A DNA stretch of 64,000 nucleotides, taken from Phaeospirillum sp. (GTDB lineage: Bacteria; Pseudomonadota; Alphaproteobacteria; Rhodospirillales; Magnetospirillaceae). Where the stretch lies: assembly GCA_030651575.1 (NCBI GenBank), contig JAUSFB010000032.1:210001-274000 (forward strand), given 5' to 3'. The position numbers and the translations under genes were made by a program. Below are positions 18,544-26,987 of the stretch, one piece after another. The notes beneath the pieces were generated by a model, which saw only the letters and a program-made list of their open reading frames with translations, was not told the origin of the DNA and did not search any database. The first letter of the stretch is position 1, and every line of letters begins with the position of its first letter.

Positions 18544-19329
18544 ATGCTGGTCGATAGTCACTGCCATCTGGATTTTCCCGACTTCGCCGATGACCTCGAC
18601 GGCGTGGTCGGCCGGGCGGAACAGGCGGGCGTCGGCCTGCTGCTGACCATCGGCACCCACATCACCCGTCACGAACAGGTGCTGCGGGTGGCCGAACGGT
18701 TTCCAAACGTCTATTGCAGCGTCGGCATCCACCCGCACGAGGCCGGGACGGAACCGGCAGCCACGGTGGAGCGATTGGTCGAGCTTGCCAGTCACCCCAA
18801 GGTGGTGGCGTTCGGTGAGACCGGCCTGGACTACTTCTACGACAAAAGCCCGCGCGAACGTCAGCGAGCTTCCTTTCGCATCCATATCGAAGCCGCCCGC
18901 CGGGTCGGTCTGCCGGTAATCGTCCACACCCGTGATGCCGATGACGACACCGCCGATATTCTGGCCGAGGAAATGGGGAAGGGGGCCTTCACCGGGCTTG
19001 TCCACTGTTTCAGCTCCGGCCCCCAATTCGCTGAAAAGGCTGTCGGATTAGGTCTGTATATCTCCGCCTCCGGAATCATGACTTTCAAGACTGCCGATGC
19101 CTTGCGCGAGACCTTGAAGACGGTGCCGTTGGACCGTCTGCTGGTGGAGACCGACGCGCCGTATCTGGCGCCGGTGCCGTTTCGCGGCAAGCGCAACGAA
19201 CCGGCCTATGTGGCCCATACCGCCGCCAAATTGGCGGAAATCAAGGGGGTTCCATTCGGAGAGTTGGAGCGCGCCAGCACCGGTAATTTCCTGCGCCTGT
19301 TCGCCAAGGTGACGCCTCCATGCGCGTGA
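18544..19329 (+). CDS. tatD: TatD-family metal-dependent hydrolase/DNase
   Basis: 261-residue TIM-barrel metalloenzyme. Metal-ligand motifs are visible in order: DSHCHLDF (4-11), the family glutamate in FGETGLDYFYDKSP, a histidine in PVIVHTRDAD, another in LVHCFSSG, and the aspartate in LVETDAPYLAPVPFRGKRNEP. Members such as TatD and YcfH show 3'-5' DNase or D-aminoacyl-tRNA deacylase activity. The gene begins 1 base after metG and overlaps the MBL hydrolase by 10 bases, a conserved alphaproteobacterial cluster. Confidence 0.92.
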   Translation: MLVDSHCHLDFPDFADDLDGVVGRAEQAGVGLLLTIGTHITRHEQVLRVAERFPNVYCSVGIHPHEAGTEPAATVERLVELASHPKVVAFGETGLDYFYDKSPRERQRASFRIHIEAARRVGLPVIVHTRDADDDTADILAEEMGKGAFTGLVHCFSSGPQFAEKAVGLGLYISASGIMTFKTADALRETLKTVPLDRLLVETDAPYLAPVPFRGKRNEPAYVAHTAAKLAEIKGVPFGELERASTGNFLRLFAKVTPPCA

Positions 19330-20093
19330 CCATCCTGGGATGCGGCGGAGCATCCGGGGTGCCGGGAATTTCCATGGGCTGGGGCGCTTGCGACCCGGCC
19401 AATCCACGCAATCGACGGCGACGGTCGTCGATCCTGGTGGAAGAAGGCGACCGCCGGATTTTGGTGGATACCTCGCCGGACCTGCGCGATCAGTTGCTGG
19501 ATGCCGGCGTCGCTAAGGTGGATGGGGTAATCTACACCCACGACCATGCCGACCACCTGCATGGAATTGACGATCTGCGCGAGATCAACCGGGCGACGCG
19601 GCAATGGCTGCCAGTCTGGGGCGCGCCTGCCGTACTCGACACCGCCAGGACGCGTTTTCCCTATGCCTTTGAGCCCATGGAGACGATGGGAGAATTCATC
19701 TATCGACCGCTGCTGGAAGCCAAGGAGATACACGGGCCGTTTTCAATCGCCGGCATCGATATTGTGCCGTTCGATCAGGACCATGGTTATTCCCGGACAC
19801 TGGGATTGCGCTTTGGTTCGATTGCCTACAGCACCGACGTGGTTGAAATTCCCGAAGAATCCTTCGCCGTGCTCGCTGGCGTCGAACTGTGGATCATCGG
19901 CTGTCTGGTGGACCATCCGCACGCCACGCACGCCCATGTGGACAAAGCCCTGGAATGGATTTCCCGCGTCAAGCCGCGCCGTGCGGTGCTGACTCACATG
20001 GGACCGCGACTGGACTACGAGACCCTATGCGCAAGGCTGCCATCCGGTGTCGTTGCCGCCTATGATGGCCTTATTCTCGAATGTTCCCAATAA
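19320..20093 (+). CDS. MBL-fold metallohydrolase, PhnP-like
   Basis: 257-residue beta-lactamase-fold hydrolase. The zinc motif THDHADHLHGIDDLR is near residue 73. The start GCGGASGVPGISMGWGAC and LVDTSPDLRDQLL match the PhnP/RNase-Z-like branch. PhnP is a cyclic phosphodiesterase, but the substrate in this genomic context (coupled to tatD, far from phn genes) is unknown. Additional histidines in FDQDHGYSRTLG and LVDHPHATHAHVDKAL probably complete the metal site. It ends the metG-tatD operon. Confidence 0.85.
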   Translation: MRVTILGCGGASGVPGISMGWGACDPANPRNRRRRSSILVEEGDRRILVDTSPDLRDQLLDAGVAKVDGVIYTHDHADHLHGIDDLREINRATRQWLPVWGAPAVLDTARTRFPYAFEPMETMGEFIYRPLLEAKEIHGPFSIAGIDIVPFDQDHGYSRTLGLRFGSIAYSTDVVEIPEESFAVLAGVELWIIGCLVDHPHATHAHVDKALEWISRVKPRRAVLTHMGPRLDYETLCARLPSGVVAAYDGLILECSQ

Positions 20094-20102
20094 GATAGCT
20101 TC

Positions 20103-20127
20103 GTCGCCATAATATACATTATGCGAC
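20103..20127 (+). terminator. Imperfect hairpin after the MBL gene
   Basis: GTCG-C-CATAAT, loop ATAC, ATTATG-CGAC: a stem of 10 paired bases with one bulged C, starting 10 bases after the stop codon. No strong T-run follows. Together with the second hairpin at 20198-20225 it fills the 143-base gap between convergent operons, so transcription probably stops here. Confidence 0.4.
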
Positions 20128-20197
20128 ATTTGCTCATCCATGTTTTCCCATTATTTCATCTTCAGCTCTTCGTGAAGGATTTTCCCCCCTCCTGGCT

Positions 20198-20225
20198 ATG
20201 GACGGCCGCGACTGCGGCCATCCAT
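20198..20225. terminator. Strong GC-rich hairpin between convergent operons
   Basis: Two 12-base arms, ATGGACGGCCGC and GCGGCCATCCAT, pair with one mismatch around loop GACT. It lies 11 bases beyond the hlyD stop (read leftward) and about 105 bases after the MBL gene. No T-run on either side, so any terminator role would be bidirectional or Rho-assisted. Confidence 0.45.
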
Positions 20226-20236
20226 GGGTCCGATGG

Positions 20237-21631
20237 TCATCTCTCGTGGAAGGACTGCTGAACCTGGGTGAAGATTGGCTTCAGCATGTATTGCAGAAGC
20301 GTCTTGTCGCCGGTAATGATTTCCGCCGTCACCGTCATGCCGGGATGAATCATGAAGCGCCCGGGTGTCGCGCCGACATAGTTGTTATCCAACTCGATAA
20401 CGCCCTTGAAAAAGGGAGTGCCCTTCTCGTCGGTGAAACTGGATGCGGATAATTTGGTCAGCTTGCCGTGGACCGAGCCATACCGGGCGAAGTCATAGGT
20501 CGTGACCTTGACCTTGACCGGTTGACCGACCTTCAGATGGCCGACATCCTTGGTGTTGATCTTGGCGTCGACCTTCATGTCGTTTTCGATGGGCACCACA
20601 TCGCAGACCTGCCCGCCCGGTTGAATGACGGCCCCCTGATTCTTGACGGCCAGCCCCTTGACGATGCCACGAACCGGAGAAATGATCTCCAACCGTTTCA
20701 CGCGGTCTTCCAGACGACCGATGCTTTCCTGCACCTGCGCCAACTCGTTGATGGCGACGCCAAGTTCATCCATGGTTTGCTTTTGAAGCGCGGAACGACT
20801 GTCGATCAGGCGGTTCTCTACCTCCGTCAAAGCACTGCGGGCGGTAATCTCTTGGCCGATCAGACGTGAGACTTCCCCCTGGACCCGGGACAATTCGCGC
20901 TTGGTATCAAGAAAGACGACCCTGGACACCAATCCCTTGGCGACCAGTTCCTGACGCATGTTCATTTCTTCCTGCAACGGCCCCAACTGCTCACGCAGCG
21001 AGCGCTCCTGACTCTCCAGGAGTTGGATATCGGAGCGTTTCTGATCGACCTGGGACGAGATTACCGAGCGCGCGGTATCACGGGCCTGGGCCTGACTGGC
21101 ATAGATGGCCAGATTGTCGGAGATCAGGCGGTCATAGCCCTGCGGCATGCCGCTAAAGTCCGGCTGACGCTCCTCGGCAAAGGCGCGAAGGCGTTCCGCC
21201 TTGATCAGCAAGGTGGCTTCACGCGCGCGGGTCTGCTCCAGATCCGAGATGGCTTGGGCCGGATTCAATCGGATGATGACCTGCCCGGCCTCGACGATTT
21301 CGGCTTCCTTGACGACGACATCTTGAACAATGCCCCCTTCCAGATGCTGAATCGACTGAACCTGACCGCTGGGAATGACGCTGCCCTCGGCTGAGGCGAT
21401 TTCCGGAACATCCGTCAACGCGGCCCAGATCACAAAGGCGGCGGTGGTGGCGCTGGCCACCAGCATGGTGAAACGGACCAGACCCGACGTGCCGCTTTCC
21501 TCCAGCACAACCGCCTGCGCCAGATGGCGCGACTGCCGACTGGACATCTTGATCTGCGGCTTGGCCGGGGCCACGGGCTCTGGCAGGTTACCGGGATTCG
21601 GAACATTGACGAGGCTTTGGCTGGTGCTCAT
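20237..21631 (-). CDS. HlyD-family type I secretion periplasmic adaptor
   Basis: Membrane-fusion protein linking an inner-membrane ABC exporter to an outer-membrane TolC-type channel. A short cytoplasmic N-terminus is followed by one membrane helix (about residues 53-75, ending in LTDVPEIASAEG). Then come the lipoyl half-motif SIQHLEGGIVQDVVVKEAE, a long coiled coil (about 120-290, rich in E, Q, L and R), the second lipoyl half, and a beta-barrel ending IITGDKTLLQYMLKPI, typical of the HlyD/PrtE class. It overlaps the upstream ABC gene by ATGA, so the three-gene operon reads ABC-ABC-HlyD. No TolC gene or RTX substrate is visible nearby. Confidence 0.9.
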   Translation of the reverse strand: MSTSQSLVNVPNPGNLPEPVAPAKPQIKMSSRQSRHLAQAVVLEESGTSGLVRFTMLVASATTAAFVIWAALTDVPEIASAEGSVIPSGQVQSIQHLEGGIVQDVVVKEAEIVEAGQVIIRLNPAQAISDLEQTRAREATLLIKAERLRAFAEERQPDFSGMPQGYDRLISDNLAIYASQAQARDTARSVISSQVDQKRSDIQLLESQERSLREQLGPLQEEMNMRQELVAKGLVSRVVFLDTKRELSRVQGEVSRLIGQEITARSALTEVENRLIDSRSALQKQTMDELGVAINELAQVQESIGRLEDRVKRLEIISPVRGIVKGLAVKNQGAVIQPGGQVCDVVPIENDMKVDAKINTKDVGHLKVGQPVKVKVTTYDFARYGSVHGKLTKLSASSFTDEKGTPFFKGVIELDNNYVGATPGRFMIHPGMTVTAEIITGDKTLLQYMLKPIFTQVQQSFHER

Positions 21632-23796
21632 ATCAAATCCGGAGGTATGCGCGCCCTCACCTCTTCGGCGGGGCCGGCGAGACGCAGGTAACCGGCATCA
21701 AAGACTAAGATCCGGTCGGCAATGCGCAAATGGCTGGGACGGTGGGTCACCATGAAGATGGTGGACTGGCCGCGGAAGGTTTCCACCGCCTGCATGAAGG
21801 TCCGGTCGCCATCAAAATCAAGACCGTTGACCGGTTCGTCGAAGAGCATGATCGGGCTGCGCTTCAAGTACCCCCGCGCCAGCGACAACTTTTGAACGAA
21901 GCTGGTGGGAAGATGGTCGGCCGCGCCCTCGCCGATCCGGGTCTCAAGGCCACGCGGCAGGGCCGCGATCTCGTCCCAGACATCGGCCTGATCGCAGGCC
22001 CAGCGGATATCGGCATCGGTGGCGGTCGGGTTGGCCAGCCGCAGGTTCTGGGCGATCGAACCGAAGAACAGATTACAAAGCTGAGGCACATAAGAGATCA
22101 TATGCCGCAACTCGATGGGATCGATCTGGCGGATATCGGCCGCATCAATCTTGATATTACCGGCCTGCGGCGCGTAAAGACCCAACAGCAGCTTGATCAC
22201 GGTGGATTTGCCCGAGCCGTTGCGGCCCGTGACCGCCACCACTTCCCCTGGCTCGACCTCGAACGATACGCCGACCAGCGCCGGATCAGCCTCGTTATTA
22301 TAACGCAGCGAAACACGGGAGAAGACCACCCTACCCTTCACATTCTTCAAGGGTGCCACGATGGCCTGGGGGTCACGCTCGGGCTTGATCGCCATCAGGC
22401 CGTCGATCTGACGGATGGAGCCGCGCACCTGCTCGACCCTCTGAATCATGGTGAAACCGGTCTGAAGCGGCGACAACACGCGCCACACCAGCATCATAGC
22501 GGCGATCAGGCCGCCGATGGTCATGTCGCCGCTGATCACGCCCAACACGCCGATTGAAATAGTCGCCAGCCCGGAGGTGATGATCAAGATGTTGGACAGC
22601 GTGCCAATACCGGCGGCGAACAGACCATTCTTGAAGCCGCCATAGGCCGCCCTGGCCGACATTTCACGATAGCGTTTGACCCAGGTGTGTTCCGCCGAGG
22701 CCAGTTTGACGGCGCGCATCTTGCCCAACGCCTCGACCAGGAACTCCTGCCGCCGGGAACCGGCGCGCGATGCGATACTGACATTCTTGCGCACGATCGG
22801 CATGACCAGATAGCCGCCGATCAGGAATAGGACAGTGGCGATCATCGGAACGACCGCGATGATTCCGCCCAACATGGCGATGACCGCGAAATAGAAAATG
22901 GCGAACGGAAGTTCCATGAACACCGTGGCCAGCGGGCCGGTGAAGAACTCGCGAACGGATTCGAAATCCTTGATGCGGGCCACTTGGGCGCCGATGGTGG
23001 CGCGCTCGGTGAAGCCCGGCGGAAGGGCCAGGATATGCTGAAAGATATTGTTGCCCATGATGTTGTCGAGACGCGCCCCGACAAAGGCCAACACGCGGGC
23101 TCGGACCTCACGCAGCACGGCATCGGCGACAAGGGCCACCGTCACACCGATGGACAGGGCTCCCAACATCGAATAGGAGGACGCACCGATCACCTTGTCG
23201 TAGACGGCCATCACGAACAGCGGCGTCGACAGCGAGAATACGTTCAGGATCAGCGTGACAAAAAACGCTTGCCAGTAAAGCGGCCGGAATCGCTCCAAGA
23301 CCCCCTTGAACCAGTTGGCCGATCGGGGTGCCGCCGCGTCGGTGGACTGATTGGTGAAGAAGTAGGCGGTCCCCTTCAGGCCATGGACATCCAGAGAGCG
23401 GCTGGCTCCCTCGGAGCTGTCGAAGACCTCTGCGTTACCCTCGTCATCAATCGCCTTGACCACCATGGCCGGCTGGCCATCCGGCAGGAACAGACAGGGC
23501 AGCAGACGCGAATCGATGGTTTCGAGCGACAGCTTCTCTGGACGGCTTGAAAAATTCAGCGTCGCCAGAACGTTGCGAATTCCGGTCAGGTCGAGGTCAT
23601 TGGCGAAATGCGGCAGCGATTCAGCCACATGGCGCGGGTCGCCCTTCCACCCCAGGGCCTTCAGCAAAGGCAGCAGACAGGCGGCAAGGTCCGACGCGGC
23701 CGAGAACCCGCCCAGCGCATTTTGCGCCAGCTGCTGTTCATATTGCTCGATGGCCTTTTGATTCGGCTTCGACGCGGTATTGGAGGAAATGATCAT
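21628..23796 (-). CDS. Type I secretion ABC permease/ATPase with C39-like N-terminal domain
   Basis: 722 residues. The first ~140 resemble the inactive C39-like domain of HlyB-type exporters (DLTGIRNVLATLNFSSRPEK, then LLPCLFLPDGQPAMVV), without a recognisable catalytic cysteine-histidine pair. A six-helix membrane domain covers about 160-460. The ATPase domain has Walker A GRNGSGKST (Lys530), Walker B IMLFDEPVNGLD and H-loop His685. The signature LSGGQ is replaced by LPTSFVQ at 629-635, which is unusual. The ATG at 23796 is 5 bases after the previous gene and follows GGAGGG. A longer frame upstream overlaps that gene and is rejected. It probably pairs with the preceding ABC protein as a heterodimer; the substrate is unknown. 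Confidence 0.85.
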   Translation of the reverse strand: MIISSNTASKPNQKAIEQYEQQLAQNALGGFSAASDLAACLLPLLKALGWKGDPRHVAESLPHFANDLDLTGIRNVLATLNFSSRPEKLSLETIDSRLLPCLFLPDGQPAMVVKAIDDEGNAEVFDSSEGASRSLDVHGLKGTAYFFTNQSTDAAAPRSANWFKGVLERFRPLYWQAFFVTLILNVFSLSTPLFVMAVYDKVIGASSYSMLGALSIGVTVALVADAVLREVRARVLAFVGARLDNIMGNNIFQHILALPPGFTERATIGAQVARIKDFESVREFFTGPLATVFMELPFAIFYFAVIAMLGGIIAVVPMIATVLFLIGGYLVMPIVRKNVSIASRAGSRRQEFLVEALGKMRAVKLASAEHTWVKRYREMSARAAYGGFKNGLFAAGIGTLSNILIITSGLATISIGVLGVISGDMTIGGLIAAMMLVWRVLSPLQTGFTMIQRVEQVRGSIRQIDGLMAIKPERDPQAIVAPLKNVKGRVVFSRVSLRYNNEADPALVGVSFEVEPGEVVAVTGRNGSGKSTVIKLLLGLYAPQAGNIKIDAADIRQIDPIELRHMISYVPQLCNLFFGSIAQNLRLANPTATDADIRWACDQADVWDEIAALPRGLETRIGEGAADHLPTSFVQKLSLARGYLKRSPIMLFDEPVNGLDFDGDRTFMQAVETFRGQSTIFMVTHRPSHLRIADRILVFDAGYLRLAGPAEEVRARIPPDLI

Positions 23797-23801
23797 GGAG
23801 C

Positions 23802-25559
23802 TCAAGCCGGCCCTCCCTGCGGCAAAAGGCCGGGAGCCGCGCCTGTCGGCATGGGTGCCCGATCCTCGCGCGGTAGTTTCAGCTTCAGCACCCCATGGTC
23901 CAGCTCGAACACCCGGTCTCCCATCTTGGCCAGGGACGGGCGCGACGTCACCAGGACCAGCGTCCGCTTGCCCTTGGCGCGTTCGAGCCACACCCGCAGA
24001 AAGTTATCGCCGATCGTATCAACGGCCGTGTTGGCTTCATCGAACAGGACAATCCGGGGATTGTTGACCAAGGCCCGCGCAATGGCGACGCGCTGCTTGA
24101 TGCCGCGCGGCAAGGAATCATAGGCGCCGTCACCCACCGGCGTATCGAAGCCCAGGGCCATGGTGGCGACGACTTCATCCAATCCCAGCAATGCCGCGGT
24201 TTCGACCGCCACATCGTCGAACTGTTTGCGAAACATGGTGATGTTTTGAAGGATCGTGCCTTGGAACAGTTCACCCATCTGGGGCAGAAAAGCGATTTGA
24301 TCGCGAATGCTTTGGGGCTCGTACAGGGATGCCGGCTGACCATCGACCAGGACCCGGCCACTGGTGGGGCGCAACGCCCCCTGCATCAGGGTCAATAGCG
24401 TGGTCTTGCCCGCGCTATTGCCGGCCGAAATAATGATGCACTCGCCCTCGCGGATGGAAATCGAGGCGTTCTTGATGACGTAGGGGAGATTCTCACCATA
24501 GCGGAAGCTGACATCGTCAAGTTCCAGGCTTCCCTTGATATTTTCAAGCTTTGGCAGACCCTTGGGGGCCTCCGGCTTCAGCGAGAACAGCTCGGTCAGG
24601 CGGTGACGCGCCAGCATGAAGGACTGGAATCTGGTCCAGACGCCCAGGGCCTTTTGCAGGGGGCTCATGGCGCGCCCCGCCAGCATGGAGCAGGCGGCCA
24701 GACCACCGGTGGTCATATCGCCGTTCATCACCACCAGCGCCCCAGCCATGGCAACGCAGATGGTGGTGGCCTGTGAGAAGAACGAGGAGGCGCCCATGGC
24801 CGACGAACTCTGCAACGCCACATTATATGCGCCCTCGGCGCAGGCTTCCTGGAGGCGTTCGTAACGGCGCACCATCTGCGCCTCCATGGAGAACGCCTTG
24901 ACGCTATGGATGCCGCCTAGAACCTCGATGATGAAATTGAACCGCCGGTCATCGGCGACCATGCGCTTTTGCAGCGAGCCCCGCAGCTTGGTTCCGATCA
25001 TGACCGCGGTCAGGGCGAAAGCGACCAGCAACACGATGGGAACCAGAACCAGAACGCCACCCATCATCGCCACGAGGCTGAGGTAAAGAATGGCGAATGG
25101 CAGGTCGAGCAGGGTCAGCATCGCCTGGCCGGCGTAAAATTCACGCACCGTGGCCAACGAACTCATGCGTTCGAGATGGGAGCCGGAGCCGCCTTTCTCA
25201 AAGTCGTCGATTCCGGCCATCACCAGGTGATCCAGGGCGGTACATCCCGCCTTGTGCTCGAACTTGGCGCCGACCCAGCCCGTGATATAGGACCGGCAGA
25301 AATTCAGCGTCGATTCTATCAACAGGGCGGCGACCACCCCGCCCATCAGCAGCAGCATGGTGCCGATGGATTTGTTGGGCAGGATGCGGTCATAGACCTG
25401 CAACAGCGACATGGGAAGCGCAAGGCCCAGGACATTCAGGAATAATGACCCGATGGCGAGGTCGAACAGATTATTCTTCAAGGTGGACAGCGAGGCAATG
25501 CTAACCCCTTGGCTGGCCTGCTCCGTGCCGGCGTCCGTGGCCTTGCCGGTATCACTCAT
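23802..25559 (-). CDS. Type I secretion ABC permease/ATPase, half-transporter with degenerate ATPase motifs
   Basis: 585 residues, PrtD-like size without a peptidase-like domain. Membrane helices span about 25-300 (SLFLNVLGLALPMSLLQVYD is characteristic of the PrtD/LapB class). The ATPase domain has Walker A AGNSAGKTT (Lys385), Walker B IVLFDEANTAVD with its glutamate, but the signature is LPRGIKQ (483-489) and the H-loop histidine is replaced by serine (VTSRP, Ser539). This suggests a weakened catalytic site. The ATG at 25557-25559 is chosen by family alignment; no strong ribosome site is seen. It is the first gene of the three-gene secretion operon. Confidence 0.82.
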   Translation of the reverse strand: MSDTGKATDAGTEQASQGVSIASLSTLKNNLFDLAIGSLFLNVLGLALPMSLLQVYDRILPNKSIGTMLLLMGGVVAALLIESTLNFCRSYITGWVGAKFEHKAGCTALDHLVMAGIDDFEKGGSGSHLERMSSLATVREFYAGQAMLTLLDLPFAILYLSLVAMMGGVLVLVPIVLLVAFALTAVMIGTKLRGSLQKRMVADDRRFNFIIEVLGGIHSVKAFSMEAQMVRRYERLQEACAEGAYNVALQSSSAMGASSFFSQATTICVAMAGALVVMNGDMTTGGLAACSMLAGRAMSPLQKALGVWTRFQSFMLARHRLTELFSLKPEAPKGLPKLENIKGSLELDDVSFRYGENLPYVIKNASISIREGECIIISAGNSAGKTTLLTLMQGALRPTSGRVLVDGQPASLYEPQSIRDQIAFLPQMGELFQGTILQNITMFRKQFDDVAVETAALLGLDEVVATMALGFDTPVGDGAYDSLPRGIKQRVAIARALVNNPRIVLFDEANTAVDTIGDNFLRVWLERAKGKRTLVLVTSRPSLAKMGDRVFELDHGVLKLKLPREDRAPMPTGAAPGLLPQGGPA

Positions 25560-25633
25560 ACTAACGCACCGTGGGCTGTCGAACCCACGCTCCCTGCCCC
25601 ATTTCTGCCACCCCTGGCGTGCCCCTCGTTGCT

Positions 25634-25648
25634 GGCATTCGGCAGCAT
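25634..25648 (+). repeat. 15-base direct repeat, copy 1
   Basis: GGCATTCGGCAGCAT, repeated exactly at 25786-25800, 152 bases downstream. The two copies bracket the likely promoter zone. They might be paired regulator sites or traces of a duplication. Confidence 0.5.
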
Positions 25649-25719
25649 ATCGCCCCTGTCGGGTGAGAACCATAGCCGATTACTCATAGACACGGAAAGC
25701 GACCCCCTGGCGCACCCGC

Positions 25720-25736
25720 CCCATCCCGCCGTATGA
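25720..25736 (-). repeat. 17-base copy of tRNA-Ser 5' end and flank
   Basis: Identical to 6970-6986, which is the first 7 bases of tRNA-Ser plus 10 bases upstream of it. The match then stops abruptly on both sides. Confidence 0.5.
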
Positions 25737-25746
25737 TAAACGGCGG
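25726..25746. promoter_or_regulatory. Perfect 7-bp hairpin
   Basis: CCGCCGT-ATGATAA-ACGGCGG. It lies about 170 bases upstream of the secretion operon and 65 bases before the argE start. No T-run follows, so an operator or leader structure is more likely than a terminator. Confidence 0.4.
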
Positions 25747-25785
25747 AGCCGCGACCCGGTCGTGTCCTCGATCCAGGCATTCGGC

Positions 25786-25800
25786 AGCATTCAAGTGCGA
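25786..25800 (+). repeat. 15-base direct repeat, copy 2
   Basis: Exact second copy of the repeat at 25634-25648, ending 10 bases before the proposed argE start codon. Confidence 0.5.
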
Positions 25801-25810
25801 GAGACCCTCC

Positions 25811-26986
25811 TTGAGCAAATACCAAGCGGCGCAGCGGTTATCCAGCATCGACATGATCGAACGGTTGGTATCGTTCGACACTACGAGCTACAAGACTAAT
25901 TTACAGTTAATAGAAGTTGTCTCCGACATTTTATCCGGGCTTGGAGCCAGTATCCGCCTAACTTGGGACAAGGATCGTCACAAGGCAAACATCTTTGCCA
26001 CAATAGGACCGGAGGATCGCCCCGGTGTGGTTCTTTCCGGGCACACCGATGTGGTTCCGGTCGAAGGGCAGATTTGGAGCAGCGATCCGTTCATCCTGTC
26101 CAGACGCGATGAAAATCTTTACGGCCGTGGCACAGCCGACATGAAAAGCTTTATCGCCGTCTGCCTTGCCCTGGCGCCCGAGTTCGCTGCCCGCCGGCTG
26201 GCCATGCCGGTTCATTTCGCCTTTTCCTTCGACGAGGAAGTCGGCTGCGTCGGCGTCCGCCGCCTGATCGACGACCTGGCCCATCTGCCCGTCCGCCCCC
26301 GCCTGTGCATTGTCGGCGAGCCCACTGAAATGAAGGCGGTGATCGGCCATAAGGGCAAGAAGAGCGTCCGCTGCCATATCGAGGGCCACGAATGTCACTC
26401 GGCGATGAACGACCGCGGCGTCAACGCGGTCGAAATCGCCGCTGAATTGGTAGTCCGGCTGCGCGCCATGCAGCGCCACATTCGCGAAGTTGGCCCCTTC
26501 GACCCGGCTTATCAGCCGTCCTATACCACCATCCACACCGGAACCATCCATGGCGGCACCGCCCTGAACATCGTTCCCAAATCCTGCGACTTCGAGTTCG
26601 AGATCCGCAATCTCCCCAACCATGACCCCGAAACGTTGATGGCCGAGATGCGGGGATGGGCTCAAGATTTGGTGCCGGAAATGCTGGCCGTATCGGATGA
26701 CGCAGGCATCACCCTGGACGAGCATAACTCCACCGTCGGCCTCGACATGCGGCCGGAGGATGAGGCCGTTCGCCTTGTCTGCGCCCTGTCGGGCAATAAC
26801 GATACCTCAAAGGTCGCCTTCACCACCGAGGCCGGCTTGTTCCAAAAGGCCGGAATCCCCGCCGTGGTTTGCGGCCCCGGCAGCATCACGCAGGCCCACA
26901 AGCCAGACGAATTCATCTCCCTGGAACAGGTCGGCCAGTGTGAAAACTTCCTGCGGCGATTAATGGATCACATGAGCGAACGGTAG
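25811..26986 (+). CDS. argE: Acetylornithine deacetylase
   Basis: M20-family di-zinc peptidase that releases ornithine from N-acetylornithine in arginine synthesis. The N-terminal RLSSIDMIERLVSFDTTS is typical of ArgE. Metal and catalytic motifs follow: LSGHTDVVPVEG, YGRGTADMKSF, FSFDEEVGC, then the dimerisation domain and the late AGIPAVVCGPGSITQAHKPDE with a histidine ligand. About 391 residues. The start is uncertain. TTG at 25811 (giving SKYQAAQRLSS) fits family length and has GAGAG nearby. ATG at 25853 would cut into the conserved helix, and the ATG at 25733 adds an unlikely tail. It is convergent with mepA (1 base between stops). Confidence 0.88.
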   Translation: MSKYQAAQRLSSIDMIERLVSFDTTSYKTNLQLIEVVSDILSGLGASIRLTWDKDRHKANIFATIGPEDRPGVVLSGHTDVVPVEGQIWSSDPFILSRRDENLYGRGTADMKSFIAVCLALAPEFAARRLAMPVHFAFSFDEEVGCVGVRRLIDDLAHLPVRPRLCIVGEPTEMKAVIGHKGKKSVRCHIEGHECHSAMNDRGVNAVEIAAELVVRLRAMQRHIREVGPFDPAYQPSYTTIHTGTIHGGTALNIVPKSCDFEFEIRNLPNHDPETLMAEMRGWAQDLVPEMLAVSDDAGITLDEHNSTVGLDMRPEDEAVRLVCALSGNNDTSKVAFTTEAGLFQKAGIPAVVCGPGSITQAHKPDEFISLEQVGQCENFLRRLMDHMSER

Positions 26987-26987
26987 A

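Larger units (their letters stand above)
25560..25810. other. Divergent intergenic region with repeats
   Basis: About 250 bases separate the leftward secretion operon from the rightward argE. It contains a 15-base direct repeat (25634-25648 and 25786-25800), a perfect 7-bp hairpin (25726-25746) and a 17-base copy of the tRNA-Ser 5' boundary (25720-25736). Both operon promoters should lie here, but no convincing -35/-10 pair could be assigned. Confidence 0.5.

Noticed and set aside
25566-25660. tRNA-like pieces on the minus strand (GGGTGGCAGAAATGG and GTGGGTTCGACAGCCCAC)
   Set aside because: The T-loop is one base too long, no acceptor stem pairs and no anticodon stem is found. It may be a decayed tRNA fragment but cannot be supported.
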